Positions 6,183-13,827 of a stretch of 34,204 nt of DNA are shown piece by piece. Under the pieces are notes generated by a model. The model worked only from the letters and a program-made list of their open reading frames with translations. It searched no databases and was not told where the DNA came from. The DNA is taken from assembly GCA_964418255.1 (NCBI GenBank), contig CAYQKV010000012.1, forward strand, positions 1-34,204. The letters run 5' to 3'. The position numbers and the translations under genes were made by a program. The DNA is from CAG-1782 sp964418255. GTDB taxonomy: Bacteria > Bacillota > Clostridia > Christensenellales > DTU072. How positions within the stretch are numbered: the first letter of the stretch is position 1; each line of letters opens with the position of its first letter.

Positions 6183-8663
6183 TCAGAGGTTGCCGCAATG
6201 TTTTACTGCGTAAACGCCGCCTTCCGCCGCGGGGCAGGGTTTGCCTTTGCTTCTCGCCACGCGCGAAATCTGCACGTCTTCGGTGTTCACCACGTCGACT
6301 TTTCCGTCTTCGTGGATTATCGCGATGTCGTACGCGTTAGTTACCGTTCCCGCGTAAATCAAGTCTCCTTTTTTGACGTCAATCTGATTGTCGCCCTTTC
6401 TCGCTCTCTTCGTGCTCGGGACGTTGGACGCGTAAATTCTCTTTGCAAATCCCGATTTCGTCATAAACAGCACTTCGCCCGCCGCGACGTTGTCTATCGG
6501 GTCCTGTTCGAGCTGACCCGCGAACGCGACCGACGCTTTGTCGTTAAGCGTCATACCGATTACGCCGCCGGTTTTTCTGCCCGTCACGTTGAACTCTTCG
6601 TGGGGAATATTGAGGCAGAAACCGTCGTCGCTTACCATAAACACGCACGTGTCGTCCTGTCTTATTTCCACGTTTATCACTTCGTCGTCGTCTTTAAGCG
6701 CGATTGCCTGATAGAAATTCTTGCCGATGACGTACTCTCTTACGTAGCTCTTCTTGACCATACCGTTGCGCGTGAAGAAGTACAGTTCTTTATCCATATC
6801 CTCTTCTCCGAACGAAAGAAGTCTTACGCACCTTTCGCCCATAACCGCGTCTTTAGCGAGGTCGAGAATTTCCGTGCCCTTTCCGCTTCTTCCGTCGGCA
6901 ATGTCGTCGGGGTTGATTTTGAGGCAGTTTCCTTTGTCGGTAAACGCGTAAATCTTATTGTTCCCGTCTGCGTAAATCTGATCTCTTACGACGTCGTTTT
7001 TCATCGACGGCTTAGTTCTCGCGTTGGAATTCAAATACTCCACTTTTCCCGCAAAGCGCAACGAGCCCGTCGCTCCGCAAAGCACGAACCCGCGTTTTGT
7101 CGCGCTCTTTCCCGCTTCGAAAGGTTTCTGCTCTATTTCGTCGAAACTGTCCACGATAGTGGTAAGCCTTTTTGTTCTGTACTTATTTCTCGTTTCGATA
7201 AGTTCGCTTCTCACAACTGCGAGCTGTTCGCTCTTCGAGTTTACTATTTTAACGAGTTTGGCTATCAGAACTTTGATTTCGGCTAACTCTTTTTCTATTT
7301 TGCCTACTTCAAGTTTGGTAAGGTTTACCAGTCTGAGGTCGAGTATGGCGTCAGCCTGTTTTTCGCTTAGCGAATAGGTTTGTCTCAATTTATCTTTCGC
7401 TTCCGAGCGGGAATTGCTGCTCTTTATTATTGCGACGACGTTGTCTATGTCGGGCAGAATAATCGCGTACCCGTCGAGGATATGTTCTCTTTTTCTCGCG
7501 TTTGCAAGGTCGAACTGGCTCCTTCTCAAAATTACTTCGCGTTGATGCGCGATATAATATTTGAGCATCTGGATAAGTCCGAGTTGTTGCGGTCTTCCGT
7601 CTGCAATCGCCACCATATTGACGCAGAAATTGCACTGCAACTCGGTTTTTTCATATAGGAAATCAAGCACTTTCGTCGCGTCTTCGCCTTTTTTGAGTTT
7701 TATTGCGACGCGAATTCCGTTTCTGTCCGATTCGTCGACGATTTCCTGTATTCCCGCGAGGACGTTGTTTTTTCCGTTTTTCGCGTTGAGTTGTTCGCGT
7801 AAATCTTTGATTTTTATCTGCAACGAACTCTTGTTCACTCCGTAAGGGATTTCGTGAATGACGATATTCTGTTTTCCGCTCGCCTCGTTTTCTATATCGA
7901 CTTTCGCGCGCATTACGATTTTCCCTTTGCCCGTCGTATAAATCTCGGCAAAGCTGTCTCCCTCTGTGATAAATCCGCCCGTCGGGAAGTCGGGTCCTTT
8001 TATTATTCCCAGCAGTTCTTCTATCGTGATTTTGGGGTTGTCGATAACCGCCACCGTTCCGTCGATGACTTCGGTGAGGTTGTGCGGAGGAATTTTCGTA
8101 GCGATTGCAATAGCGACGCCCGCGGTTCCGTTTACCAAAAGGTTGGGAAATCTTCCGGGCAGAACGTCGGGTTCTTTCAGGCTGTCGTCGAAGTTCTTAT
8201 TCCATTTTACCGTGTCTTTATCGAGGTCTCTGAGTAATTCGCACGCAAGGGGAGCGAGTTTAACCTCTGTATAACGCATTGCCGCCGCGCTGTCTCCGTC
8301 GATAGACCCGAAGTTGCCGTTTCCGTCGACGAGAATGTTTCTCATATTGAAATCCTGCGCGAGTTTAACCATAGCGTCGTACACGGACGAGTCGCCGTGG
8401 GGGTGATACTTACCGAGGCAATCGCCGACGACTCTCGCGGACTTTTTATACGGTCCGTCGGGTTTCATATTGAGTTCGTGCATCGTATAAAGTATTCTTC
8501 TCTGAACGGGTTTAAGTCCGTCTTCCACTCTCGGCAACGAGCGGTCGAGGATTATGCTTTCCGCATAAGGCATCATATAATCGTGAATAGCTTTTTCGAG
8601 AGGCTGTTCTATTATCCTCTCTTCGAAAACTTCCGCGACTTCGTTTTTCTTTTTGCTTGCCAT
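6183..8663 (-). CDS. parC: Type IIA DNA topoisomerase subunit A (ParC/GyrA family)
   Basis: The 826-residue protein is the DNA-cleaving subunit of a gyrase or topoisomerase IV. The winged-helix domain carries RSLPRVEDGLKPVQRRILY (41-59), YHPHGDSSVYDAM (86-98) and AAMRYTE with catalytic Tyr 131. Quinolone-determining positions are Ser 92 and Asp 96, the susceptible type. The tower and coiled-coil follow, and the C-terminal part (about 505-826) is a beta-pinwheel with repeated blades. No GyrA box (QRRGGRG) can be found in the blades, which favours topoisomerase IV-like function, although the N-terminal half also resembles Clostridial GyrA, so parC is a tentative name. The ATG overlaps the parE stop as TGATG, and GGAGG lies about 8 nt upstream. 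It is the second gene of the operon. Confidence 0.93.
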   Translation of the reverse strand: MASKKKNEVAEVFEERIIEQPLEKAIHDYMMPYAESIILDRSLPRVEDGLKPVQRRILYTMHELNMKPDGPYKKSARVVGDCLGKYHPHGDSSVYDAMVKLAQDFNMRNILVDGNGNFGSIDGDSAAAMRYTEVKLAPLACELLRDLDKDTVKWNKNFDDSLKEPDVLPGRFPNLLVNGTAGVAIAIATKIPPHNLTEVIDGTVAVIDNPKITIEELLGIIKGPDFPTGGFITEGDSFAEIYTTGKGKIVMRAKVDIENEASGKQNIVIHEIPYGVNKSSLQIKIKDLREQLNAKNGKNNVLAGIQEIVDESDRNGIRVAIKLKKGEDATKVLDFLYEKTELQCNFCVNMVAIADGRPQQLGLIQMLKYYIAHQREVILRRSQFDLANARKREHILDGYAIILPDIDNVVAIIKSSNSRSEAKDKLRQTYSLSEKQADAILDLRLVNLTKLEVGKIEKELAEIKVLIAKLVKIVNSKSEQLAVVRSELIETRNKYRTKRLTTIVDSFDEIEQKPFEAGKSATKRGFVLCGATGSLRFAGKVEYLNSNARTKPSMKNDVVRDQIYADGNNKIYAFTDKGNCLKINPDDIADGRSGKGTEILDLAKDAVMGERCVRLLSFGEEDMDKELYFFTRNGMVKKSYVREYVIGKNFYQAIALKDDDEVINVEIRQDDTCVFMVSDDGFCLNIPHEEFNVTGRKTGGVIGMTLNDKASVAFAGQLEQDPIDNVAAGEVLFMTKSGFAKRIYASNVPSTKRARKGDNQIDVKKGDLIYAGTVTNAYDIAIIHEDGKVDVVNTEDVQISRVARSKGKPCPAAEGGVYAVKHCGNL

Positions 8664-10642
8664 CAGTCTTTACCTCCGTATTTCAAAGCGAAAGAGTCGA
8701 TTTTGTTGAACTTAGCGTAGCGGAATATATATTCTCTTCTCTTTTCCGCGCCTTCAGTCATCAACGTATCGATTATCTCGTCCGCTTCCATCGCGTCCAC
8801 GATTTTAACTTTCGTAAGCATTCTCGTTCTCGGATTGAGCGTAGTTTCCCACAACTGGTCTTTGTTCATCTCTCCGAGACCTTTATATCTCTGAATGTGC
8901 ATATCTCCCGACGCGCCTTTCATCTCTTCCACGACCTTGTCGAGTTCTTCGTCGTCGTAGGCGTATTTTACTTTTCCCTTTTTCTCTACCTTATAAAGAG
9001 GGGGCATTCCTACGTACACTTTGCCCTCTTTTATAAGTTCGGGCATAAGGCGATAAAAGAACGACAAAAGCAACGTTCTTATATGGTATCCGTCGTAGTC
9101 CGCGTCGGACAAAATTATGATTTTATGGAATTTAAGGTCTTCTATTTTGAAATTCGCGCCTATTCCAGTCCCCAAAGCGGCGATTATCGTCCTTATTTCT
9201 TCGTTCTGATAAATTTTTTCCTTATTGCCTTTGAGTACGTTGAGGGGTTTTCCTCTAAGGGGCAGAACCGCCTGCGTTTTGCGGTCTCTTCCCTGTTTCG
9301 CGCTTCCGCCTGCGCTGTCGCCCTCGACTATGAAAAGCTCGTTGTTTTCGGGAATTTTTCCCGTGCACGAAGCGAATTTACCTATAAGCGCGGTTCCGCT
9401 TATCGTGTTTTTCTGTCTCTCTATCTGGGCGGCTTTTTTGCTCGCTTCCCTGACCGAGGCGACCTCCATCGCTTTTTTGACGATATAATCTCCGATGGCT
9501 TTATTCCTCGAAATCGACAAAAACGCCGCGAGTTTTTCGCTTATAACGCCGTCCACTATAGTTTTTACTTCCTGATTGCCCAGTTTTTCTTTGGTCTGCC
9601 CTTCGAACTGGGGTTCGTTCATCTGTACGAGCAGCACCGCGGTAAGCCCTTCTTTGAAATCGTCGCCTTCGAGTTTCTTTCCCGCGTCCTTACCCTTGAA
9701 AAGGTTGTTGTTCTTTGCGTAATCGTTCATACACCGCGTGAACGCCGTTCTGAACCCCGTGACGTGCGTGCCGCCTTCCGTAGTCCTTACTCCGTTTACG
9801 TAGCTGTACAGTTTTTCGTATATTCCCGCGTTATGCTGCAACGCGAGTTTTACTCTGACTCCGCCGCTTTCCCCTTCGACGTATATCATTTTGTTTACGC
9901 CTTCCGCTCCGTCGTTGAGATAGGAAACGAAATCCACAAGTCCGTTTTCGTAGCGGAATTCCGTTCTTATTCCGTCGGTTTCTTCGGTTTTTCCGCGATT
10001 ATCGGTAAAAGTAATCATTACGCCTTTATTGAGAAAAGCGTACTCGCGCAATTTGTTTATTATGTCTTCCGCGTCGAAAATTATCGAATCGAACACTTCC
10101 GCGTCGGGCATAAACGTCACTTTCGTGCCGCGTTTATCGGTTTTCCCCACAACGCGCAGGGGTTCTTTAAGTATTCCGCTTCTTATTTCTCTACCGTCTC
10201 TCGGAGAATGAAAATCTATCTGATAAATCTTTTTTTCGCGGTAAATCTGAACGGTGAGCCATTCGCTGAGCGCGTTGGTTACGCTTGCGCCCACGCCGTG
10301 CAGTCCCGCGCTGAATTTATAGTTGTCCGAATTGAACTTGCCGCCCGCGTTGAGCGTGGAAAAAATAAGTTGTACTGCGGGCACGCCCTCTTTGTGCATA
10401 TCGACGGGGATACCTCTTCCGTTGTCTTCCACCGTCGCCGAACCGTCTTCGTTGAGCGTAACGTCTATCTTTGTCGCGTAGCCGTTGGACGCTTCGTCAA
10501 TCGCGTTGTCTATGATTTCCCAAAGTATATGGTGCAACCCTTTTATGTCGGTCGTACCTATATACATACCCGGTCTTTTCCGAACGTGTTCTAGTCCTTT
10601 AAGTACGAGTATGTCGCTGGCGGTATATTTGCCTGCTGCCAT
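8663..10642 (-). CDS. parE: Type IIA DNA topoisomerase subunit B (ParE/GyrB family)
   Basis: The 659-residue ATPase subunit of a gyrase or topoisomerase IV. The GHKL ATPase shows EIIDNAIDEA (42-51), DNGRGIPV (73-80) and GLHGVGAS (113-120). The transducer domain follows. The Toprim domain has EGDSAGGSAKQGRDR (440-454) and DADYDG (513-518, with Tyr where most have Val). The tail ends with the RYKGLGEMN-type C-terminal motif. The VYVGMPPLYKVEK segment resembles the second, ParE-like paralog found in many Clostridia. The name is tentative because GyrB and ParE are hard to separate without the second copy. The ATG has a perfect AAGGAGG site 6 nt upstream. It is the first gene of the parE-parC-lipoprotein-ligase-COG2426 operon. 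Confidence 0.95.
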   Translation of the reverse strand: MAAGKYTASDILVLKGLEHVRKRPGMYIGTTDIKGLHHILWEIIDNAIDEASNGYATKIDVTLNEDGSATVEDNGRGIPVDMHKEGVPAVQLIFSTLNAGGKFNSDNYKFSAGLHGVGASVTNALSEWLTVQIYREKKIYQIDFHSPRDGREIRSGILKEPLRVVGKTDKRGTKVTFMPDAEVFDSIIFDAEDIINKLREYAFLNKGVMITFTDNRGKTEETDGIRTEFRYENGLVDFVSYLNDGAEGVNKMIYVEGESGGVRVKLALQHNAGIYEKLYSYVNGVRTTEGGTHVTGFRTAFTRCMNDYAKNNNLFKGKDAGKKLEGDDFKEGLTAVLLVQMNEPQFEGQTKEKLGNQEVKTIVDGVISEKLAAFLSISRNKAIGDYIVKKAMEVASVREASKKAAQIERQKNTISGTALIGKFASCTGKIPENNELFIVEGDSAGGSAKQGRDRKTQAVLPLRGKPLNVLKGNKEKIYQNEEIRTIIAALGTGIGANFKIEDLKFHKIIILSDADYDGYHIRTLLLSFFYRLMPELIKEGKVYVGMPPLYKVEKKGKVKYAYDDEELDKVVEEMKGASGDMHIQRYKGLGEMNKDQLWETTLNPRTRMLTKVKIVDAMEADEIIDTLMTEGAEKRREYIFRYAKFNKIDSFALKYGGKD

Positions 10643-10733
10643 TTTTTCCTCCTTGGTTGCTTTGTTTTGTAAATCTGTTTTTCTTAACTAAATATTCATA
10701 TCTATTTAATTAAACCAAAAAACACAATAAAAT

Positions 10734-10762
10734 ATCTTAACAGAATTAACGCGTTTTGTCAA
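10734..10762 (-). promoter_or_regulatory. Sigma-A promoter of the parE operon
   Basis: On the minus strand TTGACA (10762-10757), 17 nt, then TAAGAT (10739-10734) preceded by TG as an extended -10. The transcript would start near 10727 with a leader of about 85 nt. Just upstream of the -35 box a 6-bp hairpin, TCCACT/AGTGGA (10771-10786), could be an operator. Confidence 0.75.
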
Positions 10763-10804
10763 ACCCGTTCTCCACTAAGGAGTGGACATATCGCAATGCT
10801 TTCC

Positions 10805-10895
10805 GTCCATAAAAACAGGTGTATAATTATTAAAGAAAAAGCACTTTCTTGTTATTATTATGGATAAAGCTGATAAAATCAGAGTTTTTATGGAC
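10805..10895. repeat. 12-bp perfect inverted repeat bounding a 91-bp AT-rich unit
   Basis: GTCCATAAAAAC (10805-10816) is the exact reverse complement of GTTTTTATGGAC (10884-10895). The enclosed 67 bp are AT-rich. The layout resembles a very short MITE-like element or a long-range RNA stem. No target-site duplication is clear. Confidence 0.65.
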
Positions 10896-10900
10896 TTTTC

Positions 10901-10947
10901 CGTAAGTTTCACCTACTGTACGATAGTACAGCGACGGTTCACTTACG
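10901..10947. other. Compound hairpin, possible structured RNA or protein-binding site
   Basis: CGTAAGT (10901-10907) pairs with ACTTACG (10941-10947). Inside it ACC (10911-10913) can pair with GGT (10936-10938), and CTGTAC (10916-10921) pairs with GTACAG (10926-10931) around a GATA loop. On the plus strand an A7 run follows, and on the minus strand a T7 run precedes, so it is not a terminator in either direction. Confidence 0.45.
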
Positions 10948-11063
10948 AAAAAAATCAACGCAATCTCTCCACTCCGTCTCCGTCTCCTCTCCGTTTCTAT
11001 TATATTTTATTGTTTCTTTCCCGTCGGTTTTCGCGGGGAATTTACGCGGGTTTCCGCGTGAAA

Positions 11064-11816
11064 CTATTCCCCGAGTCTTTTAATTATCGTTATGAATTCC
11101 GGCGAATATCTTCCCGGCATAGGGACTATGATTTCCGTAGGTTTTCTGAGCAACAAATTGAGCGCGACGTTTTCGTTTTCGTCGTCGGTCATTTCCGCGC
11201 ACACCAAATCTTCGTTGTTGTCGTCGAAGTAAATGCCGTTGTCTACGACGAGCGTTCTCGACAGCAAAACTTCCCCGCCCAGAAAATACTTTATCAGAGC
11301 GAGCACGTCTTCGTCGTCGTTGCACTGTTCGTATAATTTGTTGGCAAGCGTGCCGAGCGCGCGCCAGCCGTAATCGAGCTCCGCGAGCAAAAACGTAAAT
11401 ATTCCGTCGAAATTCACGTCGTTTGCTTCGGGCAATTTATTTTTTACCGTCTCTTTTTCTTTATCATAGTCCTGAGCGAGAAGCACGCCGCAGAACGCGC
11501 CGAAGAGCGCGCCCCGCCGTCTTTTCGGGAACGCCTTGATTAGCACGCGATATTTGCAGAAAAGAACTATGGCTTCCGACACAACGTCGCGGAACGCCTC
11601 TTTCGACGTTTCCGTTTCGAGAACCGTATTCGTCCCCGTCTTCTTAATTTCGGTCTCGCACCCGAGCGCGGCAAAACTGTCGCCGAGGTACTTTTCGAGA
11701 ACGCCGTCTTCGTGAAGGGTTATCGTAAATTTTTCCATACGCATTATAGTATATGTCTTATCATCCGAAAAATCTGACGGTTTTTTTCGGACAAAATTTC
11801 TTCTTTCGTTTTTCAT
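11064..11816 (-). CDS. Putative YtxC-like sporulation-associated protein
   Basis: The 250-residue cytosolic protein is not firmly recognised. Its C-terminal half recalls the YtxC family of putative sporulation proteins: a segment like NFDGIFTFLLAELDYGWRAL, then LALIKYFLGG, a short strand pair (VVDNGIYFDDNNEDLV), acidic residues, and a final NLLLRKPTEIIV with a helix ending in IIKRL, which follows the family order of FIrF, LLkyFv, LL..li...P..I and a terminal helix. This is an inference from pattern order only. The ATG at 11816 is preceded by GGTGA 5 nt upstream; a TTG at 11879 lacks a ribosome binding site, and ATGs at 11744 and 11738 directly after a TATAAT are alternatives. The stop codon lies in a strong hairpin. 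The gene follows the alpha-galactosidase terminator, so it should have its own promoter, which is not obvious. Confidence 0.6.
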   Translation of the reverse strand: MKNERRNFVRKKPSDFSDDKTYTIMRMEKFTITLHEDGVLEKYLGDSFAALGCETEIKKTGTNTVLETETSKEAFRDVVSEAIVLFCKYRVLIKAFPKRRRGALFGAFCGVLLAQDYDKEKETVKNKLPEANDVNFDGIFTFLLAELDYGWRALGTLANKLYEQCNDDEDVLALIKYFLGGEVLLSRTLVVDNGIYFDDNNEDLVCAEMTDDENENVALNLLLRKPTEIIVPMPGRYSPEFITIIKRLGE

Positions 11817-11907
11817 CTTTTCACCGTTTCCTTTTTTCTTTACGTTTTTCTTTACGTTTACAAACTTCGCGCGGTCCAAGCCGCAAATTTTTTCGATATT
11901 CTCGTTG

Positions 11908-11937
11908 AAAAGAACCGCAACTTAAAGCGGCTCTTTT
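11908..11937 (-). terminator. Rho-independent terminator of the alpha-galactosidase gene
   Basis: Read on the minus strand, AAAAGAGCCGC pairs with GCGGTTCTTTT (one G-U type pair) around an 8-nt loop, about 20 nt after the stop codon. The stem is A/T-ended on both sides, so it could work both ways. Confidence 0.7.
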
Positions 11938-11956
11938 AATTGTTATAGCTTTTTTA

Positions 11957-13663
11957 TTATAACTCTTTTCTTTCCTTAGGCCCGTCTTTCACGTCGTAAA
12001 CCAACTTAAATTTCTTTCCGTTTTCTTCGTAGTCTATTCTTACGGTTCTTTCGTCGAGATACTGCGCGTCCAGCACCTTTCTTTCCGTTCTCGCAAAGAA
12101 TTTCTTTACAAGTTCGGTTTGCTTTTCGTCGTAACCGCCCACGTTGTCGGAAACGAACAGCACGTCGCCGCACATATTGTTAATTTCGGCAAGCAAAAGT
12201 TTCTGTTCGTTGGTCAATTTCAGTTTACCGCTTCTTACAAACAGCGGGTCCACGCCCGTAAGGTCGTTGTTTCTCAGATAGAACACGTCGGGGTCGTTTA
12301 CGAAAACTCTGCCGTTGAGATGCCTGCGAAAGACGGTGTTGTTCATCGCGTTCTTTGCGCTCGGAAATTCCTGGTTGGTGCTGGCTCCCACTATTCCGTC
12401 CGACATACTCTTCGAAACGTCGCAACTTATTCTGCACGCGTCCACAACGCCGAACGACGGGAACAGCGGCACGCCGCAACCGAGTATGAGCGTCTTTTCT
12501 CCGACGCATTCGCGCAGGAAGTCCATCGCTTCGCACATAATCTGTCCTCTGCTCTTTCCTCTTCTCGGCGTGATACATTCGCTGTACAAAAAGTCGAGTT
12601 TAACCATATCGAAACCCCACTCGTTTATCACGCGATTAAAGAAATTCTTTATATGCGCCGCCGCTTCGGGAATATAAAAATCCAGCGTTCCGCCGCCGCC
12701 CCAGGATATAACTCCGAGTTGCGTTTTCCCGTTTTTGGGGTTCTTTATCAACCAGTCGGGGTGTTCTTTTGCGACCTTGGAGTCGAAAGCCGCGCTGAAC
12801 GGCGCCATCCATACTCCTGCAAGATATCCTTTTTCGTGAATTTTATCCACGACGCTTTTGATTCCGCTCGGGAAAGTTTTGTAGTTACATTCCCAATCGC
12901 CTACTTTGCTCTGATAACCGTCGTCAATCTGGAAAATATCCGCGTGTTTTCCTACTTTCGCCAAACCTTCGAGGTCGCGCAGAATGATTTTTTCGTTTAT
13001 ATGACCGTAGTAGTTATACCAGCTCGTATATCCGGCAAGGTGGGTAAGTCTCGGTTTCGGGAAAGCGAGGAAACCGAAATACGCGTCGAATACTTCATCG
13101 TACGAACCTTCGGTTCCGTACAGTTCGAAAATCGTATAATCTCCGCTTACGGTGACTCCGTCGACGTCTTTCTGGACGGTGAGCGAACCTTTGTTCATAT
13201 CGTGGTGGAACACGGTATAACCCGTTCTTTCGTTGGTCGTTCCGTACAGTTTAAGATTGCCGTCGGAATTTACGTATGTATAAGAGTAGCTATGGAACAC
13301 GCCTTTTTCCGAGGTGTAATTCTGAAAATCGTAATCGCCGAAAAATGACGCGAACGTTCTTACGGGAGGATATTTTCCGAGTCCGGACAGACCTTTCTGC
13401 ACGTCGCACGCTTTATATTCTCTCGTCGTCGTCCAGGACTGATAGCCGTTTGCGAAAACTCTGTCGCCGTCTTTATATTCGTATTTTCCCGAAAGATAGG
13501 CGTTAATAAGTTCCATTTTCTTTTTCGGTCGGAGAATATATTTAACCGTGTTTTCTCCCTTCTCTACGGTAACGGAATAGTCCGCCGTGTCGTTGCCTTT
13601 GGCTCTTATTATGCCCGAGCCGCCGAGTCTGTACTCTAATCCGAATTCGTAATTTTCAAACAT
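11957..13663 (-). CDS. Alpha-galactosidase, glycoside hydrolase family 36 type
   Basis: The 568-residue enzyme is predicted to cleave terminal alpha-galactosides such as raffinose or melibiose sugars. The N-terminal beta-sandwich (about 1-200) contains FANGYQSWTTT (70-80). The (beta/alpha)8 barrel (about 208-500) shows IFQIDDGYQ (243-251), GVWMAPF (283-289), VKLDFLY (354-360) with nucleophile Asp 357, and RISCDV (411-416) with Asp 415 in the acid/base place. It is somewhat shorter than the 700-residue GH36 enzymes and resembles the compact Clostridial clan GH-D members. There is no signal peptide, so it acts in the cytosol and needs a sugar importer, which is not encoded here. GAGGAG lies 6 nt before the ATG. 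It has its own consensus promoter divergent from coaX and its own terminator. Confidence 0.9.
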   Translation of the reverse strand: MFENYEFGLEYRLGGSGIIRAKGNDTADYSVTVEKGENTVKYILRPKKKMELINAYLSGKYEYKDGDRVFANGYQSWTTTREYKACDVQKGLSGLGKYPPVRTFASFFGDYDFQNYTSEKGVFHSYSYTYVNSDGNLKLYGTTNERTGYTVFHHDMNKGSLTVQKDVDGVTVSGDYTIFELYGTEGSYDEVFDAYFGFLAFPKPRLTHLAGYTSWYNYYGHINEKIILRDLEGLAKVGKHADIFQIDDGYQSKVGDWECNYKTFPSGIKSVVDKIHEKGYLAGVWMAPFSAAFDSKVAKEHPDWLIKNPKNGKTQLGVISWGGGGTLDFYIPEAAAHIKNFFNRVINEWGFDMVKLDFLYSECITPRRGKSRGQIMCEAMDFLRECVGEKTLILGCGVPLFPSFGVVDACRISCDVSKSMSDGIVGASTNQEFPSAKNAMNNTVFRRHLNGRVFVNDPDVFYLRNNDLTGVDPLFVRSGKLKLTNEQKLLLAEINNMCGDVLFVSDNVGGYDEKQTELVKKFFARTERKVLDAQYLDERTVRIDYEENGKKFKLVYDVKDGPKERKEL

Positions 13664-13696
13664 AAAAAACTCCTCATAATTATGTTAATTTTTTCC

Positions 13697-13725
13697 ATTA
13701 TAGCATAGATTTTTGCCCGTGACAA
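13697..13725 (-). promoter_or_regulatory. Sigma-A promoter of the alpha-galactosidase gene
   Basis: Minus-strand TTGTCA (13725-13720), 17-nt spacer, TATAAT (13702-13697). Eleven of twelve bases match consensus. The leader is about 27 nt, and no clear sugar-repressor palindrome overlaps it. Confidence 0.8.
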
Positions 13726-13766
13726 CCTTTCTTTGTCGTTAAAAAGACCTCTTTGCGACAAATTAT

Positions 13767-13795
13767 TTGCATTTTGCAATATCTTGTTATATAAT
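13767..13795 (+). promoter_or_regulatory. Predicted promoter of coaX-hom
   Basis: TTGCAT (13767-13772), 17 nt, TATAAT (13790-13795). The -10 box is perfect and the -35 box weak (3 of 6), so the gene may rely on the -10 region or an activator. The transcript would start near 13802. Confidence 0.6.
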
Positions 13796-13827
13796 AAATT
13801 TGCTAAAATGCGTTTTGCGAGGATTTT

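Larger units (their letters stand above)
10763..11063. other. Gene-free region between parE promoter and YtxC-like gene, rich in inverted repeats
   Basis: No coding region is supported; an open frame on the plus strand from 10860 has no ribosome binding site and a composition unlike the neighbours. From left to right it holds a small hairpin (10771-10786), a 12-bp inverted repeat (10805-10816/10884-10895) with a TATAAT at 10822-10827 and a CTGAT/ATCAG hairpin (10870-10882) inside, a compound hairpin (10901-10947) followed by seven A residues, a pyrimidine-rich stretch (10960-10995) that reads as repeated GGAG blocks on the minus strand, a minus-strand TATAAT at 11004-10999, and a strong two-part hairpin (11034-11073) over the stop codon of the next gene. 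Confidence 0.6.

Noticed and set aside
8657..10594. A 645-codon open frame on the plus strand opposite parE
   Set aside because: It is antisense to a clear ParE/GyrB gene, shows no domain and has the low-complexity Phe/Val/Arg-rich make-up produced by the codon bias of the real gene. The same holds for the long plus-strand frames at 6198-7286, 12119-13348, 27660-28868 and 28962-30437.
10901..10947. Kink-turn or known riboswitch in the compound hairpin
   Set aside because: The GA/GAA internal loop is too short on one side for a kink-turn, and the hairpin lies upstream of the parE promoter, so it is not in that mRNA.
10860..11336. Plus-strand frame of 158 codons starting in the gene-free region
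   Set aside because: It lacks a ribosome binding site, runs antisense into the YtxC-like gene and has no recognisable motif.
11817..11879. TTG start at 11879 for the YtxC-like gene
   Set aside because: No ribosome binding site precedes it, and the extension is a lysine/asparagine-rich stretch unlike a folded N-terminus.
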